Shown: positions 46,013-55,210 of the stretch, piece by piece
Position numbering within the stretch: the first letter of the stretch is position 1
Layout of the letters: each line of letters opens with the position of its first letter
DNA from: DASXTC01 sp036505635
GTDB lineage: Bacteria > Acidobacteriota > Polarisedimenticolia > JACPZX01 > DASXTC01
Assembly (NCBI GenBank): GCA_036505635.1
Contig: DASXTC010000032.1
Location: forward strand, 1 to 64,000
Length of the DNA stretch: 64,000 nucleotides
Reading direction: 5' to 3'
Notes under the pieces: generated by a model
Told to the model about the DNA's origin: nothing
The model's input: the letters and a program-made list of their open reading frames with translations, nothing else
Database searches by the model: none
Position numbers and translations under genes: made by a program

Positions 46013-46020
46013 CCGGCCGG

Positions 46021-48381
46021 TCAGGGAGCCGGCGAGATCGTCAGCGACACTTCGAATGACGCCTGCGTGGGAGGCAGGCAGGCCTCGTCGTTACAGGCCT
46101 GGTAGGTCACGAAGCAACGAGCCTTGAAGGGGCCCGGGGGCAGCTCCCTGTCGAGCCGCAGGGTCAGCCGGACGGTCTGGCGCTCCTCGTAGACGGAGAT
46201 CGGCTTGCCCGCGAAGCCAAGCTGAATCATCCGTCCCTCCGGGTACTCGATCGTCTCGATTTCGGCCGGCTGGCCCGCTTGCACCCCGACCACCGTCGGT
46301 ATCAGGTAAGGGAGGGTCGGCCGGGCGGAGTTGATGTGCCAGCCCTTCCCGATCTCGATGCGGGCCTCGACGAGGGCCGTGCCTCCCGCGAGGGCCCCGG
46401 TGGAAACAGCCCGCGCCGTCGCCGACACCACGGGCTGCTTCGATCCGAGGGGGGGGCCCGTCGCGAGATACCCTTCGAGGGCCGCGAGCATGTTGTGGTA
46501 GGCCCCCGGCATCGCTTCCAGCGCGGACTGGAAGGCCGTCAGGATCTCGCCCGCGCGGGCCCGGTAGGTCGGATCCCCGGTCGCCGCGTGGAGCCGCAGG
46601 AACGAGCGCGCCATCACCGAGTTGCCCGAGGGAATCGCGCCGTCGTTGGAGCTGCGTGAGCGGACGATCAGATCCGGCCTTCCCGCCTGGGCGAAGAAGT
46701 ACCCGCCCCGCGCCGCGTCCCTGAATGCCGCGTCGGTCGCCCCGACCAGCGACTGGGCTTCCTTCAGCCAGCGAGGCTCGCCCGTCGCCTCGTTGAGCGC
46801 GAGGAGCCCTTCGATGAAGAAGGCCTGATCGTCGAGGAATCCCTCGGAGTTGACCTTACCGGCCCGGTACGACACTCGCATCAGCCCGTCGGACGCGCGC
46901 ACGTTTTTCAGGAGGAAGTCGGCCGCCTTGCTCGCGGCGGAGAGATAGCGCGGCTCGTCGAACGCGCGACCTGCGCGAGCCAGCGCCCCAATCATCAACC
47001 CGTTCCATGCCGTCAGCACCTTGTCGTCCAGGTGGGGTCGGACGCGGACACCGCGGGCAGCCAGCAGCCTGGCCCGAGCGGCGTCGAGCCGTCGCGTCAA
47101 CGTGGCCGGGGGGATCCCCTTGCGCTCCGCGAAGGCGTCGAGAGGGATCTCGACGTGCGCGATGCTCTCGCCCCCCTCGAAGTTCCCGCGCGGGGTGATT
47201 CCGTAGTACTCGTTGACGAGGGCCCCCTCGACCGGTCCCAGGGCAGCGAGGACCTCGTCGGGCTTCCAGACGTAGAACTTTCCTTCCTCACCCTCGCTGT
47301 CGGCGTCGAGGGTCGAGTAGAAGGGGCCCTGCGAGTCGGTCATCTCGCGCAGGACCCACCCGAGGATTTCGTGGACGATCCGGCGGTAGCGTTCTGCGCC
47401 AGTGGTTTGCCAGGCGTCGATGTAGGCATCGGCCATCAAGGCGTTGTCGTAGAGCATCTTCTCGAAATGGGGGACCAGCCACTTCGGGTCGGTGGAGTAC
47501 CTGTGGAAGCCACCGCCGATCTGGTCGTACATTCCCCCGCACGCCATCCTGTCGAAGGTGAGCGTGGCCATTCTCAGGAGGTTCTCGTCGCGGCTCCGGC
47601 GGTACCGGGCCAGCATCAGGACCAGCCCGCGATGCGGCGGGAACTTGGGCGCCATACCGAAGCCGCCGTCCACGTGGTCGAAGCTGGAGGTCATCTCGGT
47701 GATGGCCCGGCCGATCGGATCGGGGCCGAGGGGCGCTGCGCTGCCCGAGGTCTGGGGCCCGGCAGCCGCCCCGCGTTCCGACAGGTATCGCACAACCTCC
47801 TCGTGGATCTTGTCGGCCTGCGCCTTGAGTGAGTCGCGGTCCTTCAGCCAGCTCTCGCCCAGCCCCTCCAGCACCTGCCGGAACGAGGGGCGGCCGTAAC
47901 GGCTCTCCCTGGGGAAGTAGGTCCCCCCGTAGAAGGGCTTCAGCTCGGGAGTGAGCCATACCGACATCGGCCAACCCCCGCTGCCCGTGATCATCTGCAC
48001 CGCGGTCATGTAGATATCGTCGAGATCGGGGCGCTCCTCCCGATCCACCTTGATGCTGATGAAGTACCGGTCCATCATCGCGGCGGTCTCGGGATCCTCG
48101 AACGACTCCTCCTCCATCACGTGACACCAGTGGCAGGCGGAATAGCCGATCGAGAGGAAGATCGGCTTGTTCTCACGTCGTGCCGCCTCGAGAGCCTCCG
48201 GGCCCCATGGATACCAGCTCACGGGGTTGTCCTTGTGCTGGAGAAGGTAGGGGCTCGTGGCGCCGGCCAGACGGTTGCGCCCCCGGGGCGCGGCGCCCCC
48301 CGGGTCCTGCGTGCCTCCTTCGGGACTCGTCGTCATCGTCAGGACAGCTCCCGTGAAGAGGGCCGCGGCCGCGATATGCAT
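46021..48381 (-). CDS. YyaL/DUF255 thioredoxin-like protein fused to a DsbD-alpha-like domain
   Basis: 786 residues from ATG 48381 (MHIAAAALFTGAVL, signal peptide; GAGGCGGTGG upstream). The N-terminal thioredoxin-like domain carries SACHWCHVMEEESF (CxxC) and SGGWPMSVWLTP, the YyaL/spermatogenesis-associated SSP411 signature, followed by an (alpha/alpha)6 barrel (about 230-640). The last ~125 residues (EARIEIGKGWHINSARP ... TYQACNDEACLPP) match the DsbD N-terminal alpha domain pattern, with its two cysteines. The fusion suggests a periplasmic redox protein that receives electrons by itself. Follows the VWFA-related gene by 13 nt. Confidence 0.88.
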   Translation of the reverse strand: MHIAAAALFTGAVLTMTTSPEGGTQDPGGAAPRGRNRLAGATSPYLLQHKDNPVSWYPWGPEALEAARRENKPIFLSIGYSACHWCHVMEEESFEDPETAAMMDRYFISIKVDREERPDLDDIYMTAVQMITGSGGWPMSVWLTPELKPFYGGTYFPRESRYGRPSFRQVLEGLGESWLKDRDSLKAQADKIHEEVVRYLSERGAAAGPQTSGSAAPLGPDPIGRAITEMTSSFDHVDGGFGMAPKFPPHRGLVLMLARYRRSRDENLLRMATLTFDRMACGGMYDQIGGGFHRYSTDPKWLVPHFEKMLYDNALMADAYIDAWQTTGAERYRRIVHEILGWVLREMTDSQGPFYSTLDADSEGEEGKFYVWKPDEVLAALGPVEGALVNEYYGITPRGNFEGGESIAHVEIPLDAFAERKGIPPATLTRRLDAARARLLAARGVRVRPHLDDKVLTAWNGLMIGALARAGRAFDEPRYLSAASKAADFLLKNVRASDGLMRVSYRAGKVNSEGFLDDQAFFIEGLLALNEATGEPRWLKEAQSLVGATDAAFRDAARGGYFFAQAGRPDLIVRSRSSNDGAIPSGNSVMARSFLRLHAATGDPTYRARAGEILTAFQSALEAMPGAYHNMLAALEGYLATGPPLGSKQPVVSATARAVSTGALAGGTALVEARIEIGKGWHINSARPTLPYLIPTVVGVQAGQPAEIETIEYPEGRMIQLGFAGKPISVYEERQTVRLTLRLDRELPPGPFKARCFVTYQACNDEACLPPTQASFEVSLTISPAP

Positions 48382-48394
48382 GCCACCGCCTCGT

Positions 48395-50599
48395 TCAATC
48401 AACAGCCAGCGCCGCCTCACGGACGATCGGTTCTCCGAGAGTGGCGCCGCTGATCTGGATCGTGAACCTGTAGATCCCGTCGCCGAGCGTGCCGGGCGGG
48501 ATGGCGTTCACGATCTGGTAGCAGCCGGTGGTTCCGTCGGGCGGCGCCGACAGGAGCAGGTCGTCGAAGTCGGACACGGTCGCATTCCCTTCGCCCAGCA
48601 GGGACCGGCGCAGACGGATCGGGCTGCCCGGAGTGGGGTTCTCCCCTTCGGCGGGGCAGAAGAGGAAGCTCAGCGTGGCCGGCTCACCTTTCGCGAGTCG
48701 CCGCTCGGAGCGCGGTACGAAGGCGGTCGTGCTCGCCCTGTCCTTGAGCCCGACATTTTCCGCGCCGGCCGCGACGAGAATCGCCCGTTCGTCGCGCGCC
48801 CACAGGTAGACCTCGCTGACGTAGGCCTGGCGGGCGGAGGTCCCCGACGCCGGAACCGTGAGAGGGGAACGCCGGGCCCCCACTTCATGTGTGGTCGGAT
48901 CGAGGACCGCCAGAGCCAGCTCGTAGTTTCCGGGCTCGATGAGGCAACCGGTTTCGAAGATCAGCCTGCTCGCGGCGTCGGGCCGCCTGGGGACCGTGAC
49001 GGGGATCTCGTGGCGGAAGGAGCAGACCGGGTCGCCGCCGCCCGTCTCGCGGACCTCCCCCATGATCAGGGCGCGGCCCGACATCTGGTCCGGCCCGGCG
49101 GGGGTGAGCGACAGGGACTCGAGCGGCACCGTCGCCTTGACCAGGACCTGCCGGCGGGAATCCTCGGGAGCCAGCGCGAACGCCTCGGTCGTGATGGGAA
49201 AGCTCCTGAACAGATCCGGCGCCTGCATCGCCGACTGGAGGAGACGCTGCTCGCGCTCCCCGGGCGACGTGTCGGTGTAGTAGGGCCGGTGGCGGATCGT
49301 GAGCCCGCGCCGCGGCTCGCCTTCCGGGCCCGGCTTCACACGGACGAGCAGGCTGTGACGCGCGCCGTCTCCCGAACCCTGGTAGCGGTAGCCGAGCAGG
49401 TAGTAGCAGGAAAGATCCTGCCAGGCCGTGGCGAGGATGGCGCCGAGGTTGTTGGTCCGCTGCAGGGCCTTCCCGCCGGTCTCCGTTGCGAGTGTCGTCT
49501 GAATGGAGAGCGCCGCGTCGAGACCGGAGGCCGCCGCCGTGTAGAGCTGCCCCTGATCGGCGCCGGTGGCGCTGCGGGTTATCTCCATCCCGCCGCCGTC
49601 CGCCGCCTCGGCGGTGATGGAGGAGTTCTCGGGGTGCGCATCCCGAAACTCGCTCGTGAGCGTGTCGTCCAGCCCGCTGGCGTGGACCGTGTAAAGGGAG
49701 ACGCCGGCCGCGTTGGCCTCGCGGGTGAGACGGAGAAGCTCCTCCTTGATGTTGATGCCGACCTCGCCCGCCGTCGAGCGCGCGATCGCGAGATACTGGA
49801 TTCCCGGCTCGTCGCGCAGGGCGTCGGTGAACAGGATCAGAGCCTTGCGCCCCCGGATGCCCGCCAGCGCGGGCATGAGCCCCTCGATGGCCGCCAGACT
49901 CCGCCGGGCGCGCGCCTGCTCCATGTGCGCGTAGGTGGCAGCCAACTCCCGCCGGGCGACGCACGTGGAGCCGGTGCCGTCGCAGGCCTTGCCTGCGACG
50001 TCCGTCATCTGGTGCCTCTCCTCGAGGACATCGGTGTCCACCGTCGCCACGTCGTCGAGCATCTCGTTCAGCCTCGATGCGAGCAGCGCCGCGTCGGAAG
50101 TGAAGTCCTGCACGAGCCGAAGCGACCTCTTGAAGGCGAGGATCATCACACGGTCCGACGGCCCGACCTGCACGGCGACCTGGTCGCGCGCCGCTTTGAG
50201 CGCCTGCCTGTGGCCGGCCAGCGACATCTGCGAGAAGTCGAGGTACAGGACAATGTGGCGCACGGGGGTGGTCCCGGCCGCGGTGGGGGCCGGCGCGGCC
50301 GGAGTCGCCGCCTGGCCGGATGGGGCCGTCCCCTCTGCCGGCGCCGGGCAGACCTCCTCGAACGACTCGATGTTGGAGGGATCGATCGGCTTGCGGTCCA
50401 CGAAAAGCTCGAAGTCCTCGCGCCGCAGGCCCGACAACGGCCTGTCCTTGCGGTCCCGCACGACGACGTCGATCAGGACGAGGTTCACCTGGACCCTTTC
50501 GGCGCCCGGGATCCGGGGGGGCTCCTTCGTGGCGGGGGAGGGCCCGGAGACGGCGGCGAGGGCAAGCAGAAGGAACACGTGTGAGGCGAGAGGACGCAT
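48395..50599 (-). CDS. Secreted VWFA-related domain protein
   Basis: 734 residues from ATG 50599; signal peptide (PLASHVFLLLALAAVSG). N-terminal domain with NLVLIDVVVRDRKDRPLSGL and EDFELFVD, then a von Willebrand factor A domain beginning IVLYLDFSQMSLAG with the metal-site DxSxS. This arrangement is the VWFA-related family expanded in Acidobacteriota. A beta-rich C-terminal part (about 440-734) follows. Such proteins probably bind ligands or partners in the periplasm or at the surface. It is the first gene of a two-gene operon with the YyaL-type gene. Confidence 0.88.
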   Translation of the reverse strand: MRPLASHVFLLLALAAVSGPSPATKEPPRIPGAERVQVNLVLIDVVVRDRKDRPLSGLRREDFELFVDRKPIDPSNIESFEEVCPAPAEGTAPSGQAATPAAPAPTAAGTTPVRHIVLYLDFSQMSLAGHRQALKAARDQVAVQVGPSDRVMILAFKRSLRLVQDFTSDAALLASRLNEMLDDVATVDTDVLEERHQMTDVAGKACDGTGSTCVARRELAATYAHMEQARARRSLAAIEGLMPALAGIRGRKALILFTDALRDEPGIQYLAIARSTAGEVGINIKEELLRLTREANAAGVSLYTVHASGLDDTLTSEFRDAHPENSSITAEAADGGGMEITRSATGADQGQLYTAAASGLDAALSIQTTLATETGGKALQRTNNLGAILATAWQDLSCYYLLGYRYQGSGDGARHSLLVRVKPGPEGEPRRGLTIRHRPYYTDTSPGEREQRLLQSAMQAPDLFRSFPITTEAFALAPEDSRRQVLVKATVPLESLSLTPAGPDQMSGRALIMGEVRETGGGDPVCSFRHEIPVTVPRRPDAASRLIFETGCLIEPGNYELALAVLDPTTHEVGARRSPLTVPASGTSARQAYVSEVYLWARDERAILVAAGAENVGLKDRASTTAFVPRSERRLAKGEPATLSFLFCPAEGENPTPGSPIRLRRSLLGEGNATVSDFDDLLLSAPPDGTTGCYQIVNAIPPGTLGDGIYRFTIQISGATLGEPIVREAALAVD

Positions 50600-50728
50600 G
50601 ACACCCTCCATGACAGGCAGGCCGGCGCGCCGGGTGCCGTCATGGTATCACCAAACCGATCGCTTGACCCCGTGGCCGTGTCCGGTCCAGACTCCGGAAA
50701 CCCAACCCACGCAGGAGGTATCACGCGA

Positions 50729-53398
50729 ATGAAGCAGACCGCCTTCATCCCGGTCCTGATGTCCATGGCCCTCTGGATGCCGGCCGCGGCGCAGGGCGGC
50801 GCACCCGCGACGCCGCCCACACCGGACGCCTTCCTCGGGTTTCCGCTCGGGGCCGACCGCAGGCTGGCCGATTACAGGCAGATCGTCGAGTACTTCAAGA
50901 TCCTGGACGAGGCCTCGCCGCGCCTGACCCTCCACAGCCTGGGCAGGACGACACTGGGCGCAGACTTCGTGATGGCGGCCATCTCGACGCCCCGGAATCT
51001 CGAACAGGCTTCCCTCCACCGTGAGAGAGCGCACCGCCTCGCTGATCCGCGGGGCGTGAGCCGCGACGAGGTCGAGAGGATCATCCGCGAGGGCCCGGCA
51101 ATCGTGCTGGTGACCTGCAACATCCACAGCACCGAGATCGCCGCGAGCCAGATGGCGATGGAGCTGGCCCACAGGCTGGTCACCACCGAGGACGCCCGGA
51201 TCCTGGGCCACCTCGACGACGTGATCCTGCTGCTTGTGCCGTCGCTCAATCCCGACGGCCAGATCATGGAGGTCGAGTGGTACCGCAAGAACCTCGGGAC
51301 GCCGTTCGAGGGGGGGCGGATGCCGTGGCTCTACCACCACTACGCCGGCCACGACAACAACCGTGACTTCTTCATGCTCGCGCTCGAGGAGACGCGGATG
51401 ATCAACCGGGTCCTGTACCACGACTGGTTCCCGCAGATCTACCTCGATGAGCACCAGATGGGTTCCACCGGCCCGCGGCTCTTCGTGCCCCCTTTCGTCG
51501 ATCCGCTCAATCCCAACATCCCGGCGCTGCTGTGGCGGATGACGGCGCTCATAGGCTCGAACATGGCGCTGCGTGAGGAGCTGGCCGGCAAGGCCGGCGT
51601 CATCGATCGTTACTCCTACGACGGCTACTGGCCGGGAGGATCGATGAACACCTCCTTCTGGAAGAACACGGTCGGCGTCCTGACCGAGATGGCCAGCGCG
51701 AAGATGGCCACTCCGGTCTACGTGGACGAGGGTGAGCTGTCCGGAGACCGCAAGGGGCTGCCCGAGTACAAGGCGCAGATGAGCTTCCCGAACCCCTGGA
51801 GGGGCGGATGGTGGCGCCTGCGCGACATCATGGACTACGAGTTGATCGCGACGCTCTCGTTGATCGAGACCGCGTCGCGCCACAGGGAGGATTTCCTGCG
51901 GGGAATGTGGGCGAGCGCCACCGCGATGATCGAGGCGGGGCGCGGCGCGCCTCCATACGCCTATGTCGTGCCCACCGGGCAGCACGACCCGCCCACCGCG
52001 GCGCTCATGATCGACATCCTGCGCGAAAACGGCGTCGAGACCTACCAGACGTCCCGCCCCGTGCCGGCCGGCGGGCGGACCTGGCCCGCAGGCTCGGTCT
52101 TCATCCTGATGGACCAGCCGTACCGCGCCTTCGTCAAGGAGATGCTCGAGAGGCAGGTCTATCCCGAGATCAGGCCTTCCTCGGACGCGGCCATCCTGAA
52201 GCCCTACGACGTGACGGGATGGACCCTGCCGCTGCAGATGGGCGTGACCTGGAGCCCCATCGAGGAGCCTCTGGGCGACGAGGCGCGCTCAGCGCTCGTG
52301 AAGATGACCGGCCCGCCGGCGGCGGACCCTGGGACGCTGGGGATCGCCGGCGGCGAGCGCGCCGACGCGCGGTACTACGCGATCCCTCACCGGACCAACG
52401 CGGCCAGCCGCGCCATCAACCGGCTGCTCAAGGCGGGGCGCGCCGTCTACCTGTCGGCGGTCCCCTTCGTGGCCGAAGGGAGATCGTTCGAAGCGGGGAC
52501 GATCCTCGTGCCGGCCGGCTCCTCGGCCGCGCCTGACGTCAGGCAGGCCGCTTCGGAGCTGGCGATCGCCCCCGTGGCGCTGGGCGGTGTATGGACGGCC
52601 GGGGCACCGCTCGATGTAAGACGCCTCAGGAGCCCCCGGGTGGGGCTGTACAAGCCCTGGGCAGCGAGCATGGACGAGGGATGGACGCGTCTCGTGCTGG
52701 AACGCGCGGAGTTCCCCTACCTGAGCCTCGATAACGCGGCCCTGAAGGCCGGAGGGCTGCGTGGCAAATTCGACGTGATCATCCTGCCGGATGTCGAAAA
52801 GGAGATCATCGTGGACGGGAAACCCAAGCCGGCCGACCCGACCGCGCGCTATTTCGTGCCGCTTCCCGACGAGTACGCGGGTGGCATCGGACCGGAGGGG
52901 GTCAAGGCCCTCAAGGGATTCGTGAACGAGGGAGGCACTCTGGTGGCGCTCGATTCCTCCTCGATGCTGCCGATCGAGGAGTTCAACATCCCCGTGCGCA
53001 ACGTGCTCGAGGGGCTCAAGACCGACGTGTACAACTGCCCCGGTTCGCTGATCCGCGTGCTGGTGGACCCGAACCACCCCGTGGGCTACGGGATGCCGGC
53101 CGAGACGGCCGCCTACGTCGCTCAGGGGCCGGCGTTCGCAACCAGCATTCCCGGCGCGGGCCAGGACCGCGCGGTGATCGCCCGCTACCCGGAGGAGGGA
53201 GATCTGCTGCTGTCAGGCTGGATCCAGGGCGAGGACCTCCTGCGCCGCCGGGCCGCCGCGGTGGAGGTCGCGATGGGCAAGGGGCGCGTCATCCTGTTCG
53301 GCATCCGAGTCCAGCACCGCTCCCAGACGCACGGCACCTACAAGCTGCTCTTCAACGCGATCCACTACGGCGCCTCGGAGCCCGCGCGGCTGCCGTGA
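50729..53398 (+). CDS. Secreted M14-family zinc carboxypeptidase-like protein
   Basis: 889 residues from ATG 50729, set by AGGAGG upstream; signal peptide (AFIPVLMSMALWMPAAAQG). The zinc pair is NIHSTE (HxxE, about 131-135), the third ligand is likely in AGHDNNRDF (about 208). The Asn-Pro-Asp-Gly and RKN (EWYRKNLG) motifs fit carboxypeptidase substrate binding. A C-terminal region (about 600-889) resembles a class I amidotransferase-like alpha/beta domain seen in this M14 subgroup. Probably a periplasmic or secreted peptidase; one of three large metallopeptidases within 20 kb. Confidence 0.9.
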   Translation: MKQTAFIPVLMSMALWMPAAAQGGAPATPPTPDAFLGFPLGADRRLADYRQIVEYFKILDEASPRLTLHSLGRTTLGADFVMAAISTPRNLEQASLHRERAHRLADPRGVSRDEVERIIREGPAIVLVTCNIHSTEIAASQMAMELAHRLVTTEDARILGHLDDVILLLVPSLNPDGQIMEVEWYRKNLGTPFEGGRMPWLYHHYAGHDNNRDFFMLALEETRMINRVLYHDWFPQIYLDEHQMGSTGPRLFVPPFVDPLNPNIPALLWRMTALIGSNMALREELAGKAGVIDRYSYDGYWPGGSMNTSFWKNTVGVLTEMASAKMATPVYVDEGELSGDRKGLPEYKAQMSFPNPWRGGWWRLRDIMDYELIATLSLIETASRHREDFLRGMWASATAMIEAGRGAPPYAYVVPTGQHDPPTAALMIDILRENGVETYQTSRPVPAGGRTWPAGSVFILMDQPYRAFVKEMLERQVYPEIRPSSDAAILKPYDVTGWTLPLQMGVTWSPIEEPLGDEARSALVKMTGPPAADPGTLGIAGGERADARYYAIPHRTNAASRAINRLLKAGRAVYLSAVPFVAEGRSFEAGTILVPAGSSAAPDVRQAASELAIAPVALGGVWTAGAPLDVRRLRSPRVGLYKPWAASMDEGWTRLVLERAEFPYLSLDNAALKAGGLRGKFDVIILPDVEKEIIVDGKPKPADPTARYFVPLPDEYAGGIGPEGVKALKGFVNEGGTLVALDSSSMLPIEEFNIPVRNVLEGLKTDVYNCPGSLIRVLVDPNHPVGYGMPAETAAYVAQGPAFATSIPGAGQDRAVIARYPEEGDLLLSGWIQGEDLLRRRAAAVEVAMGKGRVILFGIRVQHRSQTHGTYKLLFNAIHYGASEPARLP

Positions 53399-53402
53399 CC
53401 AG

Positions 53403-53903
53403 TCAGCCGCGCTTTTTGCCGCTGGAGCCGAAGATCCGGCGCGAGGCGGAGGTGCGGTGGGCCGCCGCCTTCTCCTCGGCGACCAATGGGTTGCGGATGG
53501 CGGGGCGGCGCGGCGCGGCGGTGGCCTTGCCCACGTCCTCCACGCTGCCGGCGATCTGGTCCACGTCCATCACGCAACGATCGCCGGGTCTGAAGTAGAA
53601 GGCGACCTCCTGACCGCCGCGCCCCACTTCCACGCGGTCGACGATGAAGATGTCGTCCTTCTCGCCCGCGAGGTACTGGCGGAAGCCGGTTACGTGGCGG
53701 ACGGTGACCATGGTCTTGATGTAGGAGGCCTTGCGCCGGAAGAAGCGGCTGCCGGGACTATCGGGGGCATCCGGGCGGGTCACCGTCATGGTGAACGTGC
53801 CTGCCGCCTCATCGTGGACCAGGTCGAGGCCGTGGAACGTCGAATCACGCACCGCGGTCATGGCGTGCAGGAGAGACGCACGGTCGGAGAAGTGCTGCTT
53901 CAT
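53403..53903 (-). CDS. Hypothetical cytoplasmic protein
   Basis: 166 residues from ATG 53903. No signal peptide. A mixed alpha/beta core (about 10-125; FHGLDLVHDEAAGTFTMTVTRP, ASYIKTMVTVRHVTGF, GGQEVAFYFRPGDRCVMDVD) is followed by a Lys/Arg/Ala-rich tail (about 130-166), which may bind nucleic acid. No family recognised. The stop is 4 bp from the end of the convergent M14 gene; the start is 89 bp from the divergent PLP enzyme gene. Confidence 0.75.
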   Translation of the reverse strand: MKQHFSDRASLLHAMTAVRDSTFHGLDLVHDEAAGTFTMTVTRPDAPDSPGSRFFRRKASYIKTMVTVRHVTGFRQYLAGEKDDIFIVDRVEVGRGGQEVAFYFRPGDRCVMDVDQIAGSVEDVGKATAAPRRPAIRNPLVAEEKAAAHRTSASRRIFGSSGKKRG

Positions 53904-53992
53904 GGCGCCGGCATTGTAGCTTCGTCTCGTGGAGGAGCGCCAGATGTCTCTTCCATGCGATATGATGCGGCGTCCGGACGGGCATCGAAGGG

Positions 53993-55210
53993 ATGGATGG
54001 GTTGACCATGGCCGAGGACGGGCATCAGGCGGACGCCGGCGCACGCACGCTGGCCGTGCACGCGGGGAGCGCTCCCGATCCGGCCACCGGATCCGAGGGA
54101 GTGCCCGTTCACCGCACGACGGGCTTCGCCTTTCCGACGGTCCGCGAGATGACCGAGACCTTTGCGGGCCGGACGGGGCGCTTCATCTACACCCGGTTCG
54201 ACAACCCGACGCTGAGGGAATCGGAGGAGAAGCTCGCCGCGCTGGAGGACGGAGGGCCTCACTTCCACGCGGTCCTCTTCTCATCGGGGATGGCGGCCAT
54301 CACCGCGGCCCTGATGGCGGCGCTCCAGGCCGGCGACCACCTGATAGCCCAGGAGGAGATCTACGGTGGGACCACGGGGCTGCTTGGCCGGGTCCTGCCC
54401 CGATGCGGCATGACGTGCGACTTTCTGACGGCGGCCGAGCTGAGCGAGCCGCGTCGGCTGCGCGCCGCGGCGCGTCCCGCCACCCGCGCCATCCTCCTGG
54501 AGTCCCCCTGCAACCCCACGCTGCGCGTGGTGGAGATCGAGGCGGTCTGCCGGACGGCGAGGGAGCTGGGGGCCGCGGTCATGATCGACAACACGCTGGC
54601 ATCGCCGATTCATCAGAAGCCGTTGAAGCTGGGATGCGAGGTCGTCATCCACAGCGCCACCAAGTATCTCGCGGGCCATGACGATCTTACCGCCGGCTTC
54701 GTGGTGGCATCGGGAGAGCTCCTGGCCAGGATCAGACAGCTTCGCATCGACCTGGGCGGGTGCCTCGACCCTTCCGCCGCGTGGCTCCTGGCGCGCTCGA
54801 TGAAGACGCTGGCGCTGAGAGTCCATGCGCAGAGCCACAACGCCATGGCCGTCGCGCAGCGGCTTCAGCAGCACCCGAAGGTGGCGCGCGTCCACTACCC
54901 GGGGCTTCCCTCCCACCCGGGGCACGAGATCGCGGCGCGGCAGATGACCGGATTCGGCGGGATCCTCTCCTTCGAGCTCGCCGCCGAGGGGAACGCGCCC
55001 CGCTTCGTGGAGGCGCTGCGCCTGATCCGGATGGTGCCGACCTTCGGCGGGCTTGCCACCACGGTCACGGTTCCCGCCGCCTCGTCGCATTTCTGTCTGA
55101 GCCCCGAGCGGCGGCGGGCGATGGGGATCGGAGAGGACCTCATCAGGCTGTCGGTGGGGATCGAGGAGGTCTCCGACATCATCGCCGACCTGGAGCGGGC
55201 CCTGGGGTGA
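53993..55210 (+). CDS. Trans-sulfuration-family PLP enzyme (cystathionine gamma-synthase/methionine gamma-lyase type)
   Basis: 405 residues from ATG 53993 (54008 possible). The PLP fold type I signatures are present: YTRFDNPT (about 64-71), FSSGMAAI (about 95), SPCNPTLRVVEI (about 168) and the Schiff-base lysine in HSATKYLAGHDD (about 222). Family members interconvert Cys, cystathionine, homoserine esters and Met; the exact reaction cannot be told. A TATGAT box lies at 53961-53966. The stop overlaps the start of the CstA gene (GTGA), so the enzyme is coupled to a peptide/carbon-starvation transporter. Confidence 0.9.
   Translation: MDGLTMAEDGHQADAGARTLAVHAGSAPDPATGSEGVPVHRTTGFAFPTVREMTETFAGRTGRFIYTRFDNPTLRESEEKLAALEDGGPHFHAVLFSSGMAAITAALMAALQAGDHLIAQEEIYGGTTGLLGRVLPRCGMTCDFLTAAELSEPRRLRAAARPATRAILLESPCNPTLRVVEIEAVCRTARELGAAVMIDNTLASPIHQKPLKLGCEVVIHSATKYLAGHDDLTAGFVVASGELLARIRQLRIDLGGCLDPSAAWLLARSMKTLALRVHAQSHNAMAVAQRLQQHPKVARVHYPGLPSHPGHEIAARQMTGFGGILSFELAAEGNAPRFVEALRLIRMVPTFGGLATTVTVPAASSHFCLSPERRRAMGIGEDLIRLSVGIEEVSDIIADLERALG

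Noticed and set aside
54760..55206. Upstream extension of CstA inside the PLP enzyme gene
   Set aside because: The overlapping frame is an out-of-frame shadow; GTG 55207 gives the expected CstA N-terminus.
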